Assembly: GCF_034059295.1 (NCBI RefSeq)
Contig: NZ_CP139141.1
Location: 434,001-498,000, forward strand
DNA: 64,000 bases
Reading direction: 5' to 3'
Origin: Pseudomonas sp. HR96
GTDB taxonomy: Bacteria; Pseudomonadota; Gammaproteobacteria; Pseudomonadales; Pseudomonadaceae
Shown here: piece after piece, positions 47,434 through 58,200 of the stretch
Layout of the letters: each line of letters begins with the position of its first letter
How positions within the stretch are numbered: the first letter of the stretch is position 1
Notes under the pieces: model-generated
Databases searched by the model: none
What the model was told of the DNA's origin: nothing
What the model saw: only the letters and a program-made list of their open reading frames with translations
Made by a program: the position numbers and the translations under genes

Positions 47434-47810
47434 TCTCCATGCACTCGGCGATAATCACGTGCGCAGGGATCATCTCCCTCGGACTGTTCCTCGGTAAGTG
47501 GATCATCGGCAAATTCATTGAATCTGAGCTGGATGGCCTGTTGGAGCGGATGAGCAAAGCCTCCAACAGGGCCCAAAAGATATCACCGCTACCGGAGTTT
47601 ATCGGAAAGCTTGCATTGGTTGTGCAGATTTCGGCAGGCATCACTTTCCCGAAAAGAGCCATGAAATCCGGTGCGATGACCCTCGAGGAACTTCAATGCA
47701 TACCCGCAATCATGAAGCGAAAGCTGAAAGCCATCTTTTGGGTATATACGACGTTATTCATCGGGCTAGTGATCACAGGGGCTGCAATCAAACTCACGGG
47801 ACTTAGATAG
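47430..47810 (+). CDS. Small membrane protein, putative immunity protein (copy C)
   Basis: A 126-residue protein aligning end to end without gaps to the products at 36321-36701 and 35710-36093. KSGAMTLEELQCIP is at 79-92, followed by KRKLKAIFW at 96-104, with hydrophobic helices at about 7-27 and 101-121. It is more diverged than the other two, so it may protect against a different toxin variant. It is directly coupled to a truncated PAAR gene, so it may be an orphan immunity gene retained after loss of its effector. Role inferred from context only. Confidence 0.65.
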   Translation: MISMHSAIITCAGIISLGLFLGKWIIGKFIESELDGLLERMSKASNRAQKISPLPEFIGKLALVVQISAGITFPKRAMKSGAMTLEELQCIPAIMKRKLKAIFWVYTTLFIGLVITGAAIKLTGLR

Positions 47811-47858
47811 AGTTTTGTCCGAGCCGGCCTTGAAGGCCAGCTGGGGCCCATGATGCAG

Positions 47859-48632
47859 TTACAACCCTTTCATCCAGCCCAGCCCCTGCGAGGTATCACC
47901 CTTGGGCCGATACTCGCAGCCGATCCAGCCGGTGTAGCCCAGCTCGTCGATCAGCTTGAACAGCTGCGGGTAGTTCAGCTCGCCCATGTCCGGCTCGTGG
48001 CGGTCCGGGACGCCGGCGATCTGGATATGGCCGATGCCGGCGAAGTCGCGGTGCAGCTTCACCGACAGATCGCCTTCGACGATCTGGCAGTGATAGCAGT
48101 CGAACTGCACCTTGAGGTTGGCCGCGCCGACTTCGGCGCAGATGGCGTGGGCCTGGTCCTGGCGATTGAGGAAGAAGCCCGGCATGTCGCGAGTGTTGAT
48201 CGGCTCCAGCAGCACGGTGATGCCGGCCTTGGCCGCCTGGGCCGTGGCGTGGCGCAGGTTTTCCAGGTACACCGCGTGGTGCTTGCCACGCAGGCTTTCG
48301 TCCGGCAGCAGCCCGGCCATGACGTGGATGCGATCGTTGCCCAGCACCGCAGCGTATTCCAGGGCGCGCTCGAAGCCCTGACGGAACTCGCTCTCGCGGC
48401 CTGGCAACGAGGCGATGCCACGCTCGCCGGCGGCCCAGTCCCCTGGTGGCGCATTGAACAGCGCCTGCACCAGACCGTTGTCGGTCAGGCGCTGCTTGAG
48501 CTGCTCGGGGCTGTAGTCGTAGGGGAACAGATATTCCACAGCCTTGAAACCATCGGCGGCGGCCGCCGCGAAGCGGTCGAGAAAATCGTGCTGCGGGTAA
48601 AGCATGCTGAGGTTGGCAGCGAAACGGGGCAT
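47859..48632 (-). CDS. otnI: Hydroxypyruvate isomerase family protein, probable 2-oxo-tetronate isomerase OtnI
   Basis: A 257-residue xylose-isomerase-like TIM barrel with [38 protein letters not shown], and the metal-binding C-terminal [22 protein letters not shown]. Its place in an operon with otnK, otnC and ltnD genes makes 2-oxo-tetronate isomerase the likely role, rather than hydroxypyruvate isomerase alone. The ATG at 48632 has a GGAG site; one at 48647 is also open. Confidence 0.85.
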   Translation of the reverse strand: MPRFAANLSMLYPQHDFLDRFAAAAADGFKAVEYLFPYDYSPEQLKQRLTDNGLVQALFNAPPGDWAAGERGIASLPGRESEFRQGFERALEYAAVLGNDRIHVMAGLLPDESLRGKHHAVYLENLRHATAQAAKAGITVLLEPINTRDMPGFFLNRQDQAHAICAEVGAANLKVQFDCYHCQIVEGDLSVKLHRDFAGIGHIQIAGVPDRHEPDMGELNYPQLFKLIDELGYTGWIGCEYRPKGDTSQGLGWMKGL

Positions 48633-48666
48633 GGCGATCTCCAACAATTCTTAGAAGCGCGGCGGC

Positions 48667-50124
48667 TCAGACGAATGGCCACAACAGCAGGGTCATGATA
48701 AAGCCCAGGGTACCCAGGACCGTCACCAGCAGGGTCCAGGTGCGCAGGCCGTCACCGACATTGAGGCCGGCCAGCTTGGTGAACATCCAGTAGCCGGCGT
48801 CGTTGATGTGCGACATCGCCAGCCCGCCACCGCCCATGGCCAGGCACAGCAGCGCCATATGGTTGGCGCTGAGGTTGAGCGTGGCGATCAGCGGGCTGAG
48901 GATGCCGGCGGTGGTGACCAGCGCCACCGTGGTCGAACCTTGCACGGCGCGCAGCAGCAGGGTCAACAGAAAGCCCAGGGCCAGCACCGGCAGGCCGGTG
49001 TTGCGCAAGGCTTCGGAGACCACCGCGCCGATGCCGGTGTCCACCAGCACCTTGCCGAACACACCGCCGGCGCCGGCGATCAGGATCACCATGGCCACGC
49101 CCGGCAGTGCCGAGCCGATCACGTCGGAGACCTGGCTGCGGCTCCAGCCGCGGCGCGAGCCGAGCAGCCAGGCGCACAGCAGGGTGTCGATCAGCAGCGC
49201 GACCAGGGGCGCGCCCAGCACGGTCATGACCGCGCGCACGCCGGAATCGGCCGGCAGCAGGGTCGTCGCCAGGGTACCCAGCAGGATGAGGATGATCGGC
49301 AACAGGATCAACGCGATGATCAGCCCGAAACCGGGGGCTGGCGCGGGTGGCAGCTTGGACTTGATCGTGGTGGCGCTTTCTTCCAGGCCAAGGGTCTTGG
49401 CATGCGCCGCTTCGCTGGTGTGCGAATAGTCGTCGTTGGCCCAGGCTTGCAGGTCGGCGTTGCTGATGTGCGGGCCGTAGACTTCGGCGCGGATGTCGTC
49501 GGTCATCGGATAGGTGCGGCGGGTCATGCGCCCGGCGATCAGGTAGCCGATCACGCACAGGATGCCCACGATCGGCAGGCCGAACATCAGCACCCGGCCC
49601 AGGTCCGCGCCCAGTTGCCCGGCGGCGGCCACGGCCCCGGGGTGCGGCGGCAGGAAGGCGTGCACGCTGAGCAGCGCGGCGCACATCGGCAAGGCAAAGA
49701 TCAGCAGCGGCTTGCGCGCGGCCCGGGCCACGCCGTAGGCCAGCGGCATGAGAATGATCACCCCCACTTCGAAGAACACCGGAATGCCGACCATGAAGCC
49801 AGCCACGGTCAACGCCAGCGGCGTGCGCTTGTTGCCGAAGCGGCTGATCAGGGTCTTGGCCAGTGCCTCGGCACCGCCGGACAGTTCGATAATGCGCCCG
49901 ATCATCGCGCCCAGGGCAATGATGATCGCGATGTGGCCAAGGGTCTTGCCCATGCCGCCTTCGATGGTAGCCACCAGGTCGGCCGGTTTCACCCCGGCCA
50001 CCAGCGCCACCAGGATGCTGACCAGCATCAGGGCCACAAAGGGTTGGAACTTGTACTTGAGTACCAGAAACAGCAACAGTGCGATGCCGGCGCCGGCAGT
50101 GCACATCAATAATAGTGGGCTCAT
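48667..50124 (-). CDS. GntP family permease for a sugar acid
   Basis: A 485-residue inner-membrane transporter with about 12 helices, of the gluconate:H+ symporter (GntP) family. It has AFLPPHPGAVAAAGQLGADLG and MGGGGLAMSHINDAGYWMFTKLAGL, both typical. It sits between the otnC and otnI genes, so threonate or a related tetronate is the likely substrate. This assignment is from context. Confidence 0.88.
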   Translation of the reverse strand: MSPLLLMCTAGAGIALLLFLVLKYKFQPFVALMLVSILVALVAGVKPADLVATIEGGMGKTLGHIAIIIALGAMIGRIIELSGGAEALAKTLISRFGNKRTPLALTVAGFMVGIPVFFEVGVIILMPLAYGVARAARKPLLIFALPMCAALLSVHAFLPPHPGAVAAAGQLGADLGRVLMFGLPIVGILCVIGYLIAGRMTRRTYPMTDDIRAEVYGPHISNADLQAWANDDYSHTSEAAHAKTLGLEESATTIKSKLPPAPAPGFGLIIALILLPIILILLGTLATTLLPADSGVRAVMTVLGAPLVALLIDTLLCAWLLGSRRGWSRSQVSDVIGSALPGVAMVILIAGAGGVFGKVLVDTGIGAVVSEALRNTGLPVLALGFLLTLLLRAVQGSTTVALVTTAGILSPLIATLNLSANHMALLCLAMGGGGLAMSHINDAGYWMFTKLAGLNVGDGLRTWTLLVTVLGTLGFIMTLLLWPFV

Positions 50125-50187
50125 GCTCTGTGTCCTGTTGTTATTTTTGCTTTTCTTAGGGATGCAACCTGTTGGCAGAAGCGGGTC

Positions 50188-50826
50188 TCACCACTGCGCG
50201 CCGAACGTCTCGCGCAGGTCCTGCAAGGCGCCCTCGTCCAGCGGCGCGGGTTTGGGGTTGCTCATCAGCCACAGTCGCGCGGTTTCTTCCAGCTCTTCGA
50301 GGGCGTAACAGGCCTTGGCCACCGAGGCTTCCCAGACCACCGGGCCGAGGCGCTCAAGCATCACGCCGCGCACTCTGTTGGCCAGTTGCGCCACCTGTTC
50401 GGCAACCTTCGGCGAACCGGGGCGCTGGTAGGAGATCAACGGAATGTGGCCGACTTTCATCACCTGGTAGGGCGTCAGGGGCGGCAGGATGTCGTCCTGC
50501 TGCCAGACGCCCGCCAGGGTCAGCGCCACCAGATGAGTGGAGTGGGTGTGCACCACGCCGCCGACGGCGGGGTTGCGGTCATACACCTCGCGGTGCAGGG
50601 CGAGGGTCTTGGATGGCTTGTCGCCCGAGACCCACTCGCCGGCCAGGTTGACCTTGGCGATGCGGGCTGGGTCGAGCCGGCCCAGGCAAGCGTCGGTGGG
50701 GGTGATCAGCCAGCCATCATCCAGGCGCGCGCTGATGTTGCCGGCGCTGCCGACGGTGTAGCCGCGACCGTACAGCAGGCGGCCGACGTCGCATATTTCC
50801 CGGCGCAAGGCCTGTTCGTCGATCAT
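50188..50826 (-). CDS. otnC: Class II aldolase family, probable 3-oxo-tetronate 4-phosphate decarboxylase OtnC
   Basis: A 212-residue zinc-dependent aldolase/adducin-fold protein. GRGYTVGSAGNISARL and the metal site VVHTHSTHLVALTLAG are visible. OtnC decarboxylates 3-oxo-tetronate 4-phosphate to dihydroxyacetone phosphate. Its start shares a base with the otnK stop (TGATG). A GTG one codon upstream is possible. Confidence 0.87.
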   Translation of the reverse strand: MIDEQALRREICDVGRLLYGRGYTVGSAGNISARLDDGWLITPTDACLGRLDPARIAKVNLAGEWVSGDKPSKTLALHREVYDRNPAVGGVVHTHSTHLVALTLAGVWQQDDILPPLTPYQVMKVGHIPLISYQRPGSPKVAEQVAQLANRVRGVMLERLGPVVWEASVAKACYALEELEETARLWLMSNPKPAPLDEGALQDLRETFGAQW

Positions 50827-52109
50827 CACGCCGCTCCTGCAAGGTGCTTGAGGGCTTTGGCGAAGAAATCGCGGCCACCGAAGTTGCCGGATTTCAACGC
50901 CAGGGCCAGGGGTTCGGCCGAGCTGCTGACGGTCGCCGGCACGCCGGGATCGATCTGCGCGCCGATCTGCAGCAGTTGCACGCCCAGGGCCTGCACCACC
51001 GCACCGGAGGTCTCGCCGCCGGCGACCACGAAGCGGCGTACGCCGGCCTCGCGCAGGCCGCTGGCGATCTCGCCGAGGGCCTGTTCGACCAGGGCCCCGG
51101 CGCGTTCGACGCCAAGCTTGTGTTGCACCGCCTTGACCTCTTCCGGCGAGCTGGTGGCGTAGATGAGCACGGTTTGCCCGGCGTCCCTGGCAAAGGCCAG
51201 GGCCTGGGCCACCACCGCTTCACCGGCGGCCAGCGCCAGCGGGTCGATGCGCAGGGCCGGGCGGCCGGCTTCGAGCCAGGCGGCGACCTGGCCGTTGGTG
51301 GCGACGGATGCGCTACCGGCCAGTACCACTTCGCCGCCGCTGATGTCGGGTACGGCTGCCGCGTCCAGCTGGCGCAGCTTGCCGGCCCGGCGGAAATTCT
51401 CCGGCAGGCCCAGGGCCAGGCCCGAGCCGCCGGTCAGCAGCGGCAGCTCGGCGCAGGCTTCGCCCAGCACGTACAGGTCGGCATCGGACACGGCATCGGC
51501 GATGGCCATGCGCACACCGTCGGCGCGCAGTTGCGCGATGCGCTGCTTGACCGCCTCGACGCCCTTGCCGACGCTGTCGTAGCGCAGCAGGCCGACCGGC
51601 AGTTGGGTCTGTGCCTGCAGTACGCGCACCAGGTTGGCGTCGCTCATCGGCGTCAGCGGATGGTTCTGCATGCCCGATTCGCTGAGCAGTTGGTCCTGCA
51701 CGAACAGGTGCCCGCGAAAGATCGTCCGGCCGTTTTCCGGAAACGCCGGGCAGGCCAGGGTGAAGTCGCTGTCCAGCGCCGCCAGCAGGGCTTCGCTGAC
51801 CTGGCCGATGTTGCCGGCGGCAGTGGAGTCGAAGGTCGAGCAATACTTGAAAAAGATCTGCTCGCAGCCGCGTTCGCGCAGCCAGGCCAGGGCCTCGAGG
51901 GATTCGGCCACGGCGTCGCTGGCCGGCACGGTGCGCGACTTCAGGGCGATGACGATGGCGTCGGCATCGAGCCCGGCGGCAACGTCGCTGCTCGGGATGC
52001 CGATGCTCTGCACGGTGCGCATGCCGCCGCGCACCAGCATGTTGGCCAGGTCGGTGGCGCCGGTGAAGTCATCGGCGATGCAACCCAGCAGGGGGCGAGA
52101 TGCTGTCAT
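50826..52109 (-). CDS. otnK: 3-oxo-tetronate kinase OtnK (DUF1537 family)
   Basis: A 427-residue kinase with the DUF1537 N-terminal domain (LGCIADDFTGATDLANMLVRGGMRTVQ) and the C-terminal nucleotide-binding part (RRFVVAGGETSGAVVQAL). It phosphorylates 3-oxo-tetronate at the 4 position using ATP. It lies between ltnD and otnC with ten-base and one-base junctions, so it is in one operon. Confidence 0.91.
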   Translation of the reverse strand: MTASRPLLGCIADDFTGATDLANMLVRGGMRTVQSIGIPSSDVAAGLDADAIVIALKSRTVPASDAVAESLEALAWLRERGCEQIFFKYCSTFDSTAAGNIGQVSEALLAALDSDFTLACPAFPENGRTIFRGHLFVQDQLLSESGMQNHPLTPMSDANLVRVLQAQTQLPVGLLRYDSVGKGVEAVKQRIAQLRADGVRMAIADAVSDADLYVLGEACAELPLLTGGSGLALGLPENFRRAGKLRQLDAAAVPDISGGEVVLAGSASVATNGQVAAWLEAGRPALRIDPLALAAGEAVVAQALAFARDAGQTVLIYATSSPEEVKAVQHKLGVERAGALVEQALGEIASGLREAGVRRFVVAGGETSGAVVQALGVQLLQIGAQIDPGVPATVSSSAEPLALALKSGNFGGRDFFAKALKHLAGAA

Positions 52110-52119
52110 GGTCGGCCCC

Positions 52120-53022
52120 TTAAACGTCGGTCTTGGCCACGGGCAGCTCGATGCCCGGGAAGATCTTGATCACTGCCGAGTCGTCCTCGCGGCCGAAACC
52201 GGCGCTGGAGGCCTGCATGAACATCTGGTGCGCGGTGGCCGACAGCGGCAGCGGGAATTTACTGGCCCGGGCGGTATCCAGCACCAGGCCCAGGTCCTTG
52301 ACGAAGATGTCCACCGCCGACAGCGGCGTGTAGTCGGCCTTGAGTATGTGCGGCACGCGGTTTTCGAACATCCACGAGTTGCCGGCGCTGTGGGTGATCA
52401 CCTCGTACAGGGCATCGGCATCCACGCCTTCGCGCAGGCCCAGGGCCATGGCTTCGGCGGACGCGGCGATGTGCACGCCGGCCAGCAGCTGGTTGATGAT
52501 CTTCACCTTCGAGCCCAGACCGTGCACGTCGCCCAGGCGGTAGACCTTGCCGGCCATCCCTTGCAGCACGGCTTCGGCCTTGGCGTAGGCGTCGGCGGGG
52601 CCGGAGGTCATCATGGTCATTTCGCCGGAGGCGGCCTTGGCCGCGCCACCGGAAATCGGTGCGTCGAGGTACAGCAGGTGCGCGTCGCCCAGGCGTTTGC
52701 CCAGTTCCACGGCAAAGGTCGGCGCGACGGTGGCGCAACCGATCACCAGGCAGCCCGGCCGCAGCGCGGCGACGGCGCCGTTGTCACCGTAGAGCACGGT
52801 TTCGGTCTGCTCGGCATTCACCACCACGGTGATGATCACGTCACAGGCAGCGGCCATGGCGGCCGGCGAGGCGCAGGCGACACCACCTTCGTTGGCGAAT
52901 TGTTCGGTGACGGCGGAACGTACGTCGCAGGCATGCACGTTGAAGCCCGAACGCAGCAGGGAACGCGCGATGCCCAGGCCCATTGCGCCCAGACCGATCA
53001 CGCCGACATTTTTGTTATTCAT
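52120..53022 (-). CDS. ltnD: L-threonate dehydrogenase LtnD
   Basis: A 300-residue NAD-dependent enzyme of the 3-hydroxyisobutyrate dehydrogenase family. The Rossmann motif is GVIGLGAMGLGIARSL; LDAPISGGAAKAASG and the catalytic lysine in LGSKVKIINQLLAG follow. It should oxidise L-threonate to 2-oxo-tetronate, the first step of the pathway encoded downstream. The start MNNKNVGVIG has a GAGGAG-type site; an upstream ATG at 53061 adds unrelated residues. Confidence 0.88.
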   Translation of the reverse strand: MNNKNVGVIGLGAMGLGIARSLLRSGFNVHACDVRSAVTEQFANEGGVACASPAAMAAACDVIITVVVNAEQTETVLYGDNGAVAALRPGCLVIGCATVAPTFAVELGKRLGDAHLLYLDAPISGGAAKAASGEMTMMTSGPADAYAKAEAVLQGMAGKVYRLGDVHGLGSKVKIINQLLAGVHIAASAEAMALGLREGVDADALYEVITHSAGNSWMFENRVPHILKADYTPLSAVDIFVKDLGLVLDTARASKFPLPLSATAHQMFMQASSAGFGREDDSAVIKIFPGIELPVAKTDV

Positions 53023-53122
53023 GGAATAGCTCCTCGAAGGGTTGAGTCGATAGTGGACCAATGATCGGATGTTGTGAAGTGTTTTTTCAATTTAACAAAT
53101 ATTAACATTGGCGGGATAGGCG

Positions 53123-53150
53123 AAAAAAAACCCTGGGCTTGGCCAGGGCT
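53123..53150 (-). terminator. Terminator of the DeoR-family regulator gene
   Basis: On the minus strand AGCCCTGG and CCAGGG form a stem and are followed by eight T. It separates the regulator gene from the ltnD promoter, which must lie in 53023-53122. Confidence 0.85.
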
Positions 53151-53171
53151 TGGGTGTGCAGGGTTTGCCGG

Positions 53172-53984
53172 TTATCCGGAGGGCGCCAGGAGCAGCTCGA
53201 CGCCTTGCTTGCGAATACCGTCGGCGGCAGCGTCGGCCAGGGCATCGTCGGTGATGATCACGTCGAACTGCTCCAGCGCGGCGATCTTGTACATGCCGAA
53301 GGTGCCGTATTTGCTGCTGGTGGCCACCAGTACGGTTTGCGAGGCCGCCTGCATGGCCACTTGCTTGACCTCGACCTTCAGCGCCGAGGGCGTGGTGGTG
53401 CCGCGATGCAGGTCCCAGGAACTGGTGGACATGAACGCGATGTCGGTGGCGATCTGGCGCAAGGTGGCTGCGGCCAGGCCACCGACACAGGAGCGGTTGG
53501 GATGGTCGAGCAGGCCGCCGGTGTGAATCACGTCGACATGCTGGGCGTCGGCCAGGGCATGGACGATGCCGAAGTCGTTGGTGATCACGGTCATACCGCT
53601 CAGCGCGGTGATGTGCGGGACGATCTGCAGGGTACTGGTGCCAGCGTCCAGGTAGACCGTCATGTCGTCATGCAGCAGGCCGGCGGCCAGGCGCGCCATG
53701 CCTTGCTTGTGCAGTTGCTCGACCACCGCCTTGGACTGATGGCTGGGTTCGCTGTGCACCTGGCTGGCGATGCGCACGCCGCCCGTCACCGAATAGGCGC
53801 GGCCTTCCTGCTCCAGCAGGGCGATGTCGCGGCGCACGGTCATGTGCGAGCAATCGAACATTTCCATCAACTGATGAACGCTGAGCACCTGGTGCTTGCG
53901 CAGCTGGCGCAGGATCTGTTCGCGGCGCTGCGCGGGAATCATCGGCATGCCACTGGGGGTGGCGCGGTCCTCTTCGGTCGACAT
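53172..53984 (-). CDS. DeoR family transcriptional regulator
   Basis: A 270-residue regulator. The N-terminal helix-turn-helix reads VLSVHQLMEMFDCSHMTVRRDIALLEQEG, followed by the DeoR sugar-phosphate-sensing domain (VYLDAGTSTLQIVPHI; CVGGLAAATLRQIATDIAFM). It lies upstream of, and in the same direction as, the ltnD operon, so it is the likely local repressor responding to a phosphorylated intermediate. The start at 53984 is used; a later Met (MPMIPAQRREQIL) is possible. Confidence 0.88.
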   Translation of the reverse strand: MSTEEDRATPSGMPMIPAQRREQILRQLRKHQVLSVHQLMEMFDCSHMTVRRDIALLEQEGRAYSVTGGVRIASQVHSEPSHQSKAVVEQLHKQGMARLAAGLLHDDMTVYLDAGTSTLQIVPHITALSGMTVITNDFGIVHALADAQHVDVIHTGGLLDHPNRSCVGGLAAATLRQIATDIAFMSTSSWDLHRGTTTPSALKVEVKQVAMQAASQTVLVATSSKYGTFGMYKIAALEQFDVIITDDALADAAADGIRKQGVELLLAPSG

Positions 53985-54027
53985 GCGGGGTCTCTGGGTT
54001 CTCGGGTTCCTGGACGGGCACTTTACT

Positions 54028-54092
54028 CCTGTAGGGCCGGGCTCGCTCGGGAACTGTAGCGGCCCGTTCCCGAGCAGGCTCGGTCTTGCAGG
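54028..54092. repeat. REP-type inverted doublet downstream of the MFS gene
   Basis: CCTGTAGGGCCGGGCTCGCT-CGGGAAC and GTTCCCGAGCAGGCTCGGTC-TTGCAGG form inverted arms of about 27 bases around an 11-base spacer. It shares its consensus with 44761-44825. Confidence 0.72.
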
Positions 54093-54117
54093 GGTGGTGT
54101 CATAGGGGTATGAGGAA

Positions 54118-55281
54118 TCACAGCACCGCCTGCACCACCTGCCGGCGCTGGCGATAGATGAAATACAGCGCCGTGAGCAGGGTCAGCAGCCCGGTAATCG
54201 CGCCGGTCCAGGGCAGATCGGCCAGGTTGATGCCGCTGGCCACCACCAGCCCGCCGAGCCAGGCACCCGTGGCATTGCCCAGGTTGAACGCGCTCTGGTT
54301 CAGCGTCGAGCCGAGGTTCGGCGCCTCGTGGGCCTGGTCGATGATCAAAAGCTGCAGGATCGGGCACAGGGCGAAGGCGAACACGCCCCACAGCACCAGG
54401 GTAATGCCGGCCGGTATCAGCAGGCGGCTGGTGTGGCTGAACGCGGCCATGGTCAGCACCACGGCCAGGGCCATGGCCACCAGTGCCGGCAGCAGCCGAG
54501 TATCGGCCAGACGCCCGCCCAGCATGCTGCCGCCAGTGAGGCCGACGCCGAACAGCAGCAGCATCAGCGTCACTGCGTGTGGGCCGATGCCGGTGACGTC
54601 CTGCAGGATCGGCGCGATGTAGGTGAACACGCTGAACAGGCTGGTCGAGGCCATTACGCTCATCGCCAGCGCCAGCAGCACGTTGGGTTTGCGCAGCACG
54701 CGAAACTCGCGGGCCAGGTTGCTCTTCTCCATGGGAATGACCTTGGGCAACCAGACCATCTGCGCCGTCAGGGCAATCAGGCCGATCACCGCGACCGCCC
54801 AGAACGTCGAGCGCCAACCGGCGTATTGGCCCAGGGCGGTGCCCAGCGGCACCCCCAGCACGTTGGCCAGGGTCAGGCCGGTGAACATCATGGAGATCGC
54901 CTGGGCCCGCTTGTTCGGCGCCACCAGGCCGGCCGCCACCACCGAGCCGATGCCGAAGAAGGCGCCATGGCACAGGGCAGTGATCACTCGCGCCGCCATC
55001 AGCGAGAGGTAGTCCGGGGCCAGCGCACACAGGACGTTGCCCAGGATGAACATCAGGGTCATGCCCAGCAGCGTGGCCTTGCGCGGCATATTGGCGGTGG
55101 CCACCGCAAGGATCGGCGCGCCGAACACCACGCCCAATGCATAGCCGGTGATCAGCAGGCCGGCGCGCGGAATGCTCACGCTGAGATCGCGGGCGACGTC
55201 GGGCAGCAGGCCCATGATGACGAATTCGGTGGTGCCGATGCCGAAGGCGGCGACGGCGAGAGCGAGCAGGGCAAGTGGCAT
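54118..55281 (-). CDS. MFS transporter (DHA1 family, AraJ/YdhP-like)
   Basis: A 387-residue transporter with 12 predicted helices. The N-terminus LALAVAAFGIGTTEFVIMGLLPDVARDL is the classic start of the AraJ/YdhP drug:H+ antiporter group, with GAPILAVATANMPRKATLLG as motif A. It may export sugars or drugs; the substrate is unknown. It is the next gene upstream of the DeoR regulator but separated from it by a REP doublet. Confidence 0.9.
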   Translation of the reverse strand: MPLALLALAVAAFGIGTTEFVIMGLLPDVARDLSVSIPRAGLLITGYALGVVFGAPILAVATANMPRKATLLGMTLMFILGNVLCALAPDYLSLMAARVITALCHGAFFGIGSVVAAGLVAPNKRAQAISMMFTGLTLANVLGVPLGTALGQYAGWRSTFWAVAVIGLIALTAQMVWLPKVIPMEKSNLAREFRVLRKPNVLLALAMSVMASTSLFSVFTYIAPILQDVTGIGPHAVTLMLLLFGVGLTGGSMLGGRLADTRLLPALVAMALAVVLTMAAFSHTSRLLIPAGITLVLWGVFAFALCPILQLLIIDQAHEAPNLGSTLNQSAFNLGNATGAWLGGLVVASGINLADLPWTGAITGLLTLLTALYFIYRQRRQVVQAVL

Positions 55282-55524
55282 GCGACGTGACTCATGTTGA
55301 CGAGTTGTTGACGTGAGTGGAGCGTGCGCGTGCTGGCTGCCTGGGGCAGAAAGCGGAAATTATTGGAATAGTGACGTGACGCAGCGGTTCGGTGCAGTTG
55401 GCTATCCGTTAGTATATCGAGGCACTGAAAGATTCCGAATCAATTTCACCTCGGAAAAGATTCAATCGGTGCTCGCCTGGCGGGCCCTGCGGCCCCTATT
55501 GAATGACTCGACAAAGGAATGACC

Positions 55525-55911
55525 ATGACCGTCGCATTCTGGTGTGTGCTCGTCGCCATCTGCCTGCCATACGTCTGCACCAGCATCGCCAAGTTCTCCA
55601 GCGGCAGGTATGGGCCCAGGGCCAACCATGACCCGCGCGCCTTTCTCGACAGCCTCGAGGGCATGCCCAAGCGCGCACATTCGGCCCAGCTGAACAGTTT
55701 CGAGGCGCTGCCGGCCTTTGCCGCAGCGGTGATCATCGCCCACCTGGCCGGCCACGCCCAGCAAGTGACCCAAGACGTGTTGGCGGTGATCTACATCACC
55801 CTGCGGCTGCTCTACATCATCTGCTACCTGGCCGACTGGGCGAAGCTGCGCTCGCTGGTGTGGCTGGTCAGCCTGGCGATCATCATCGGCCTGTTCGGCG
55901 TATCGGCCTAA
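55525..55911 (+). CDS. MAPEG family membrane protein
   Basis: A 128-residue protein with four helices and the MAPEG pattern RANHDPRAFLDSLEGMPKRAHSAQLNSFEALPAFAAAV, including the conserved N.FE segment. MAPEG proteins include glutathione-dependent membrane enzymes; function in bacteria is mostly unassigned. The ATG at 55525 follows AAAGGA; another ATG six bases before is also usable. The stop overlaps the convergent DUF1090 gene by four bases. Confidence 0.85.
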   Translation: MTVAFWCVLVAICLPYVCTSIAKFSSGRYGPRANHDPRAFLDSLEGMPKRAHSAQLNSFEALPAFAAAVIIAHLAGHAQQVTQDVLAVIYITLRLLYIICYLADWAKLRSLVWLVSLAIIIGLFGVSA

Positions 55912-56303
55912 CGTTCGAGATCATCGGTGGCTTGCTGCAGCTCCTTGCGGGCCTGGGCCAGTTTGTCCTTGCGGGTGTTGATCTTGTCGGCGTCACCTTT
56001 TTTCATGGCCTTGTCGAGGTCGGCCTGACGTTGCGCCACCTCCTGACGCGCCTTGAGCACCTTGTTCTCACGCTCCTTCTGCAGAGAGGCGGGGGTGCAA
56101 TGGCGAGTGCTTTCACTGAGGGCCTTTTGCAGGCCGGCGACCTGATTGCTGTTGCCAGCGGCCTTGGCGTGATCGATCTGCTGGCGGATGTCCTGCTGCT
56201 TGGCGGCGCAGCCGGTGAGCGGCGGCGCGGCTTCGCTGGCCATGCTCGGTGCGGCCATGGCGCCGCAGAGAGCCAGTATCACCAGGGAGTGAGTTGGTTG
56301 CAT
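55908..56303 (-). CDS. DUF1090 family periplasmic protein (YqjC-like)
   Basis: A 131-residue protein with a signal peptide (HSLVILALCGAMAAPSMA) and a charged, coiled-coil rich body (GCAAKQQDIRQQIDHAKAAGN; ENKVLKARQEVAQRQADLDKAMKKGDADKI). It matches the DUF1090 pattern with two conserved cysteines. The role is unknown. The start MQPTHSLV follows a GGAG site; an upstream Met at 56315 is in the same frame. Confidence 0.83.
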   Translation of the reverse strand: MQPTHSLVILALCGAMAAPSMASEAAPPLTGCAAKQQDIRQQIDHAKAAGNSNQVAGLQKALSESTRHCTPASLQKERENKVLKARQEVAQRQADLDKAMKKGDADKINTRKDKLAQARKELQQATDDLER

Positions 56304-56357
56304 GGGATGCTCCATTGAAAAGGGGAGTGATTAAATGGAGCAATTCCAGAAATGTCT

Positions 56358-58076
<1,719 letters not shown>

Positions 58077-58200
58077 TCAGCCTAGGGAATGATTGACCCC
58101 GGCGCCTGGGCCAATTGTCACGAAATATGCCGATGCACGGGCGGTGTGGCGGTTTGGCCGGGCCCGGCTATGGTAAAAGTCATTCGCGAGAGGAGCCCCC

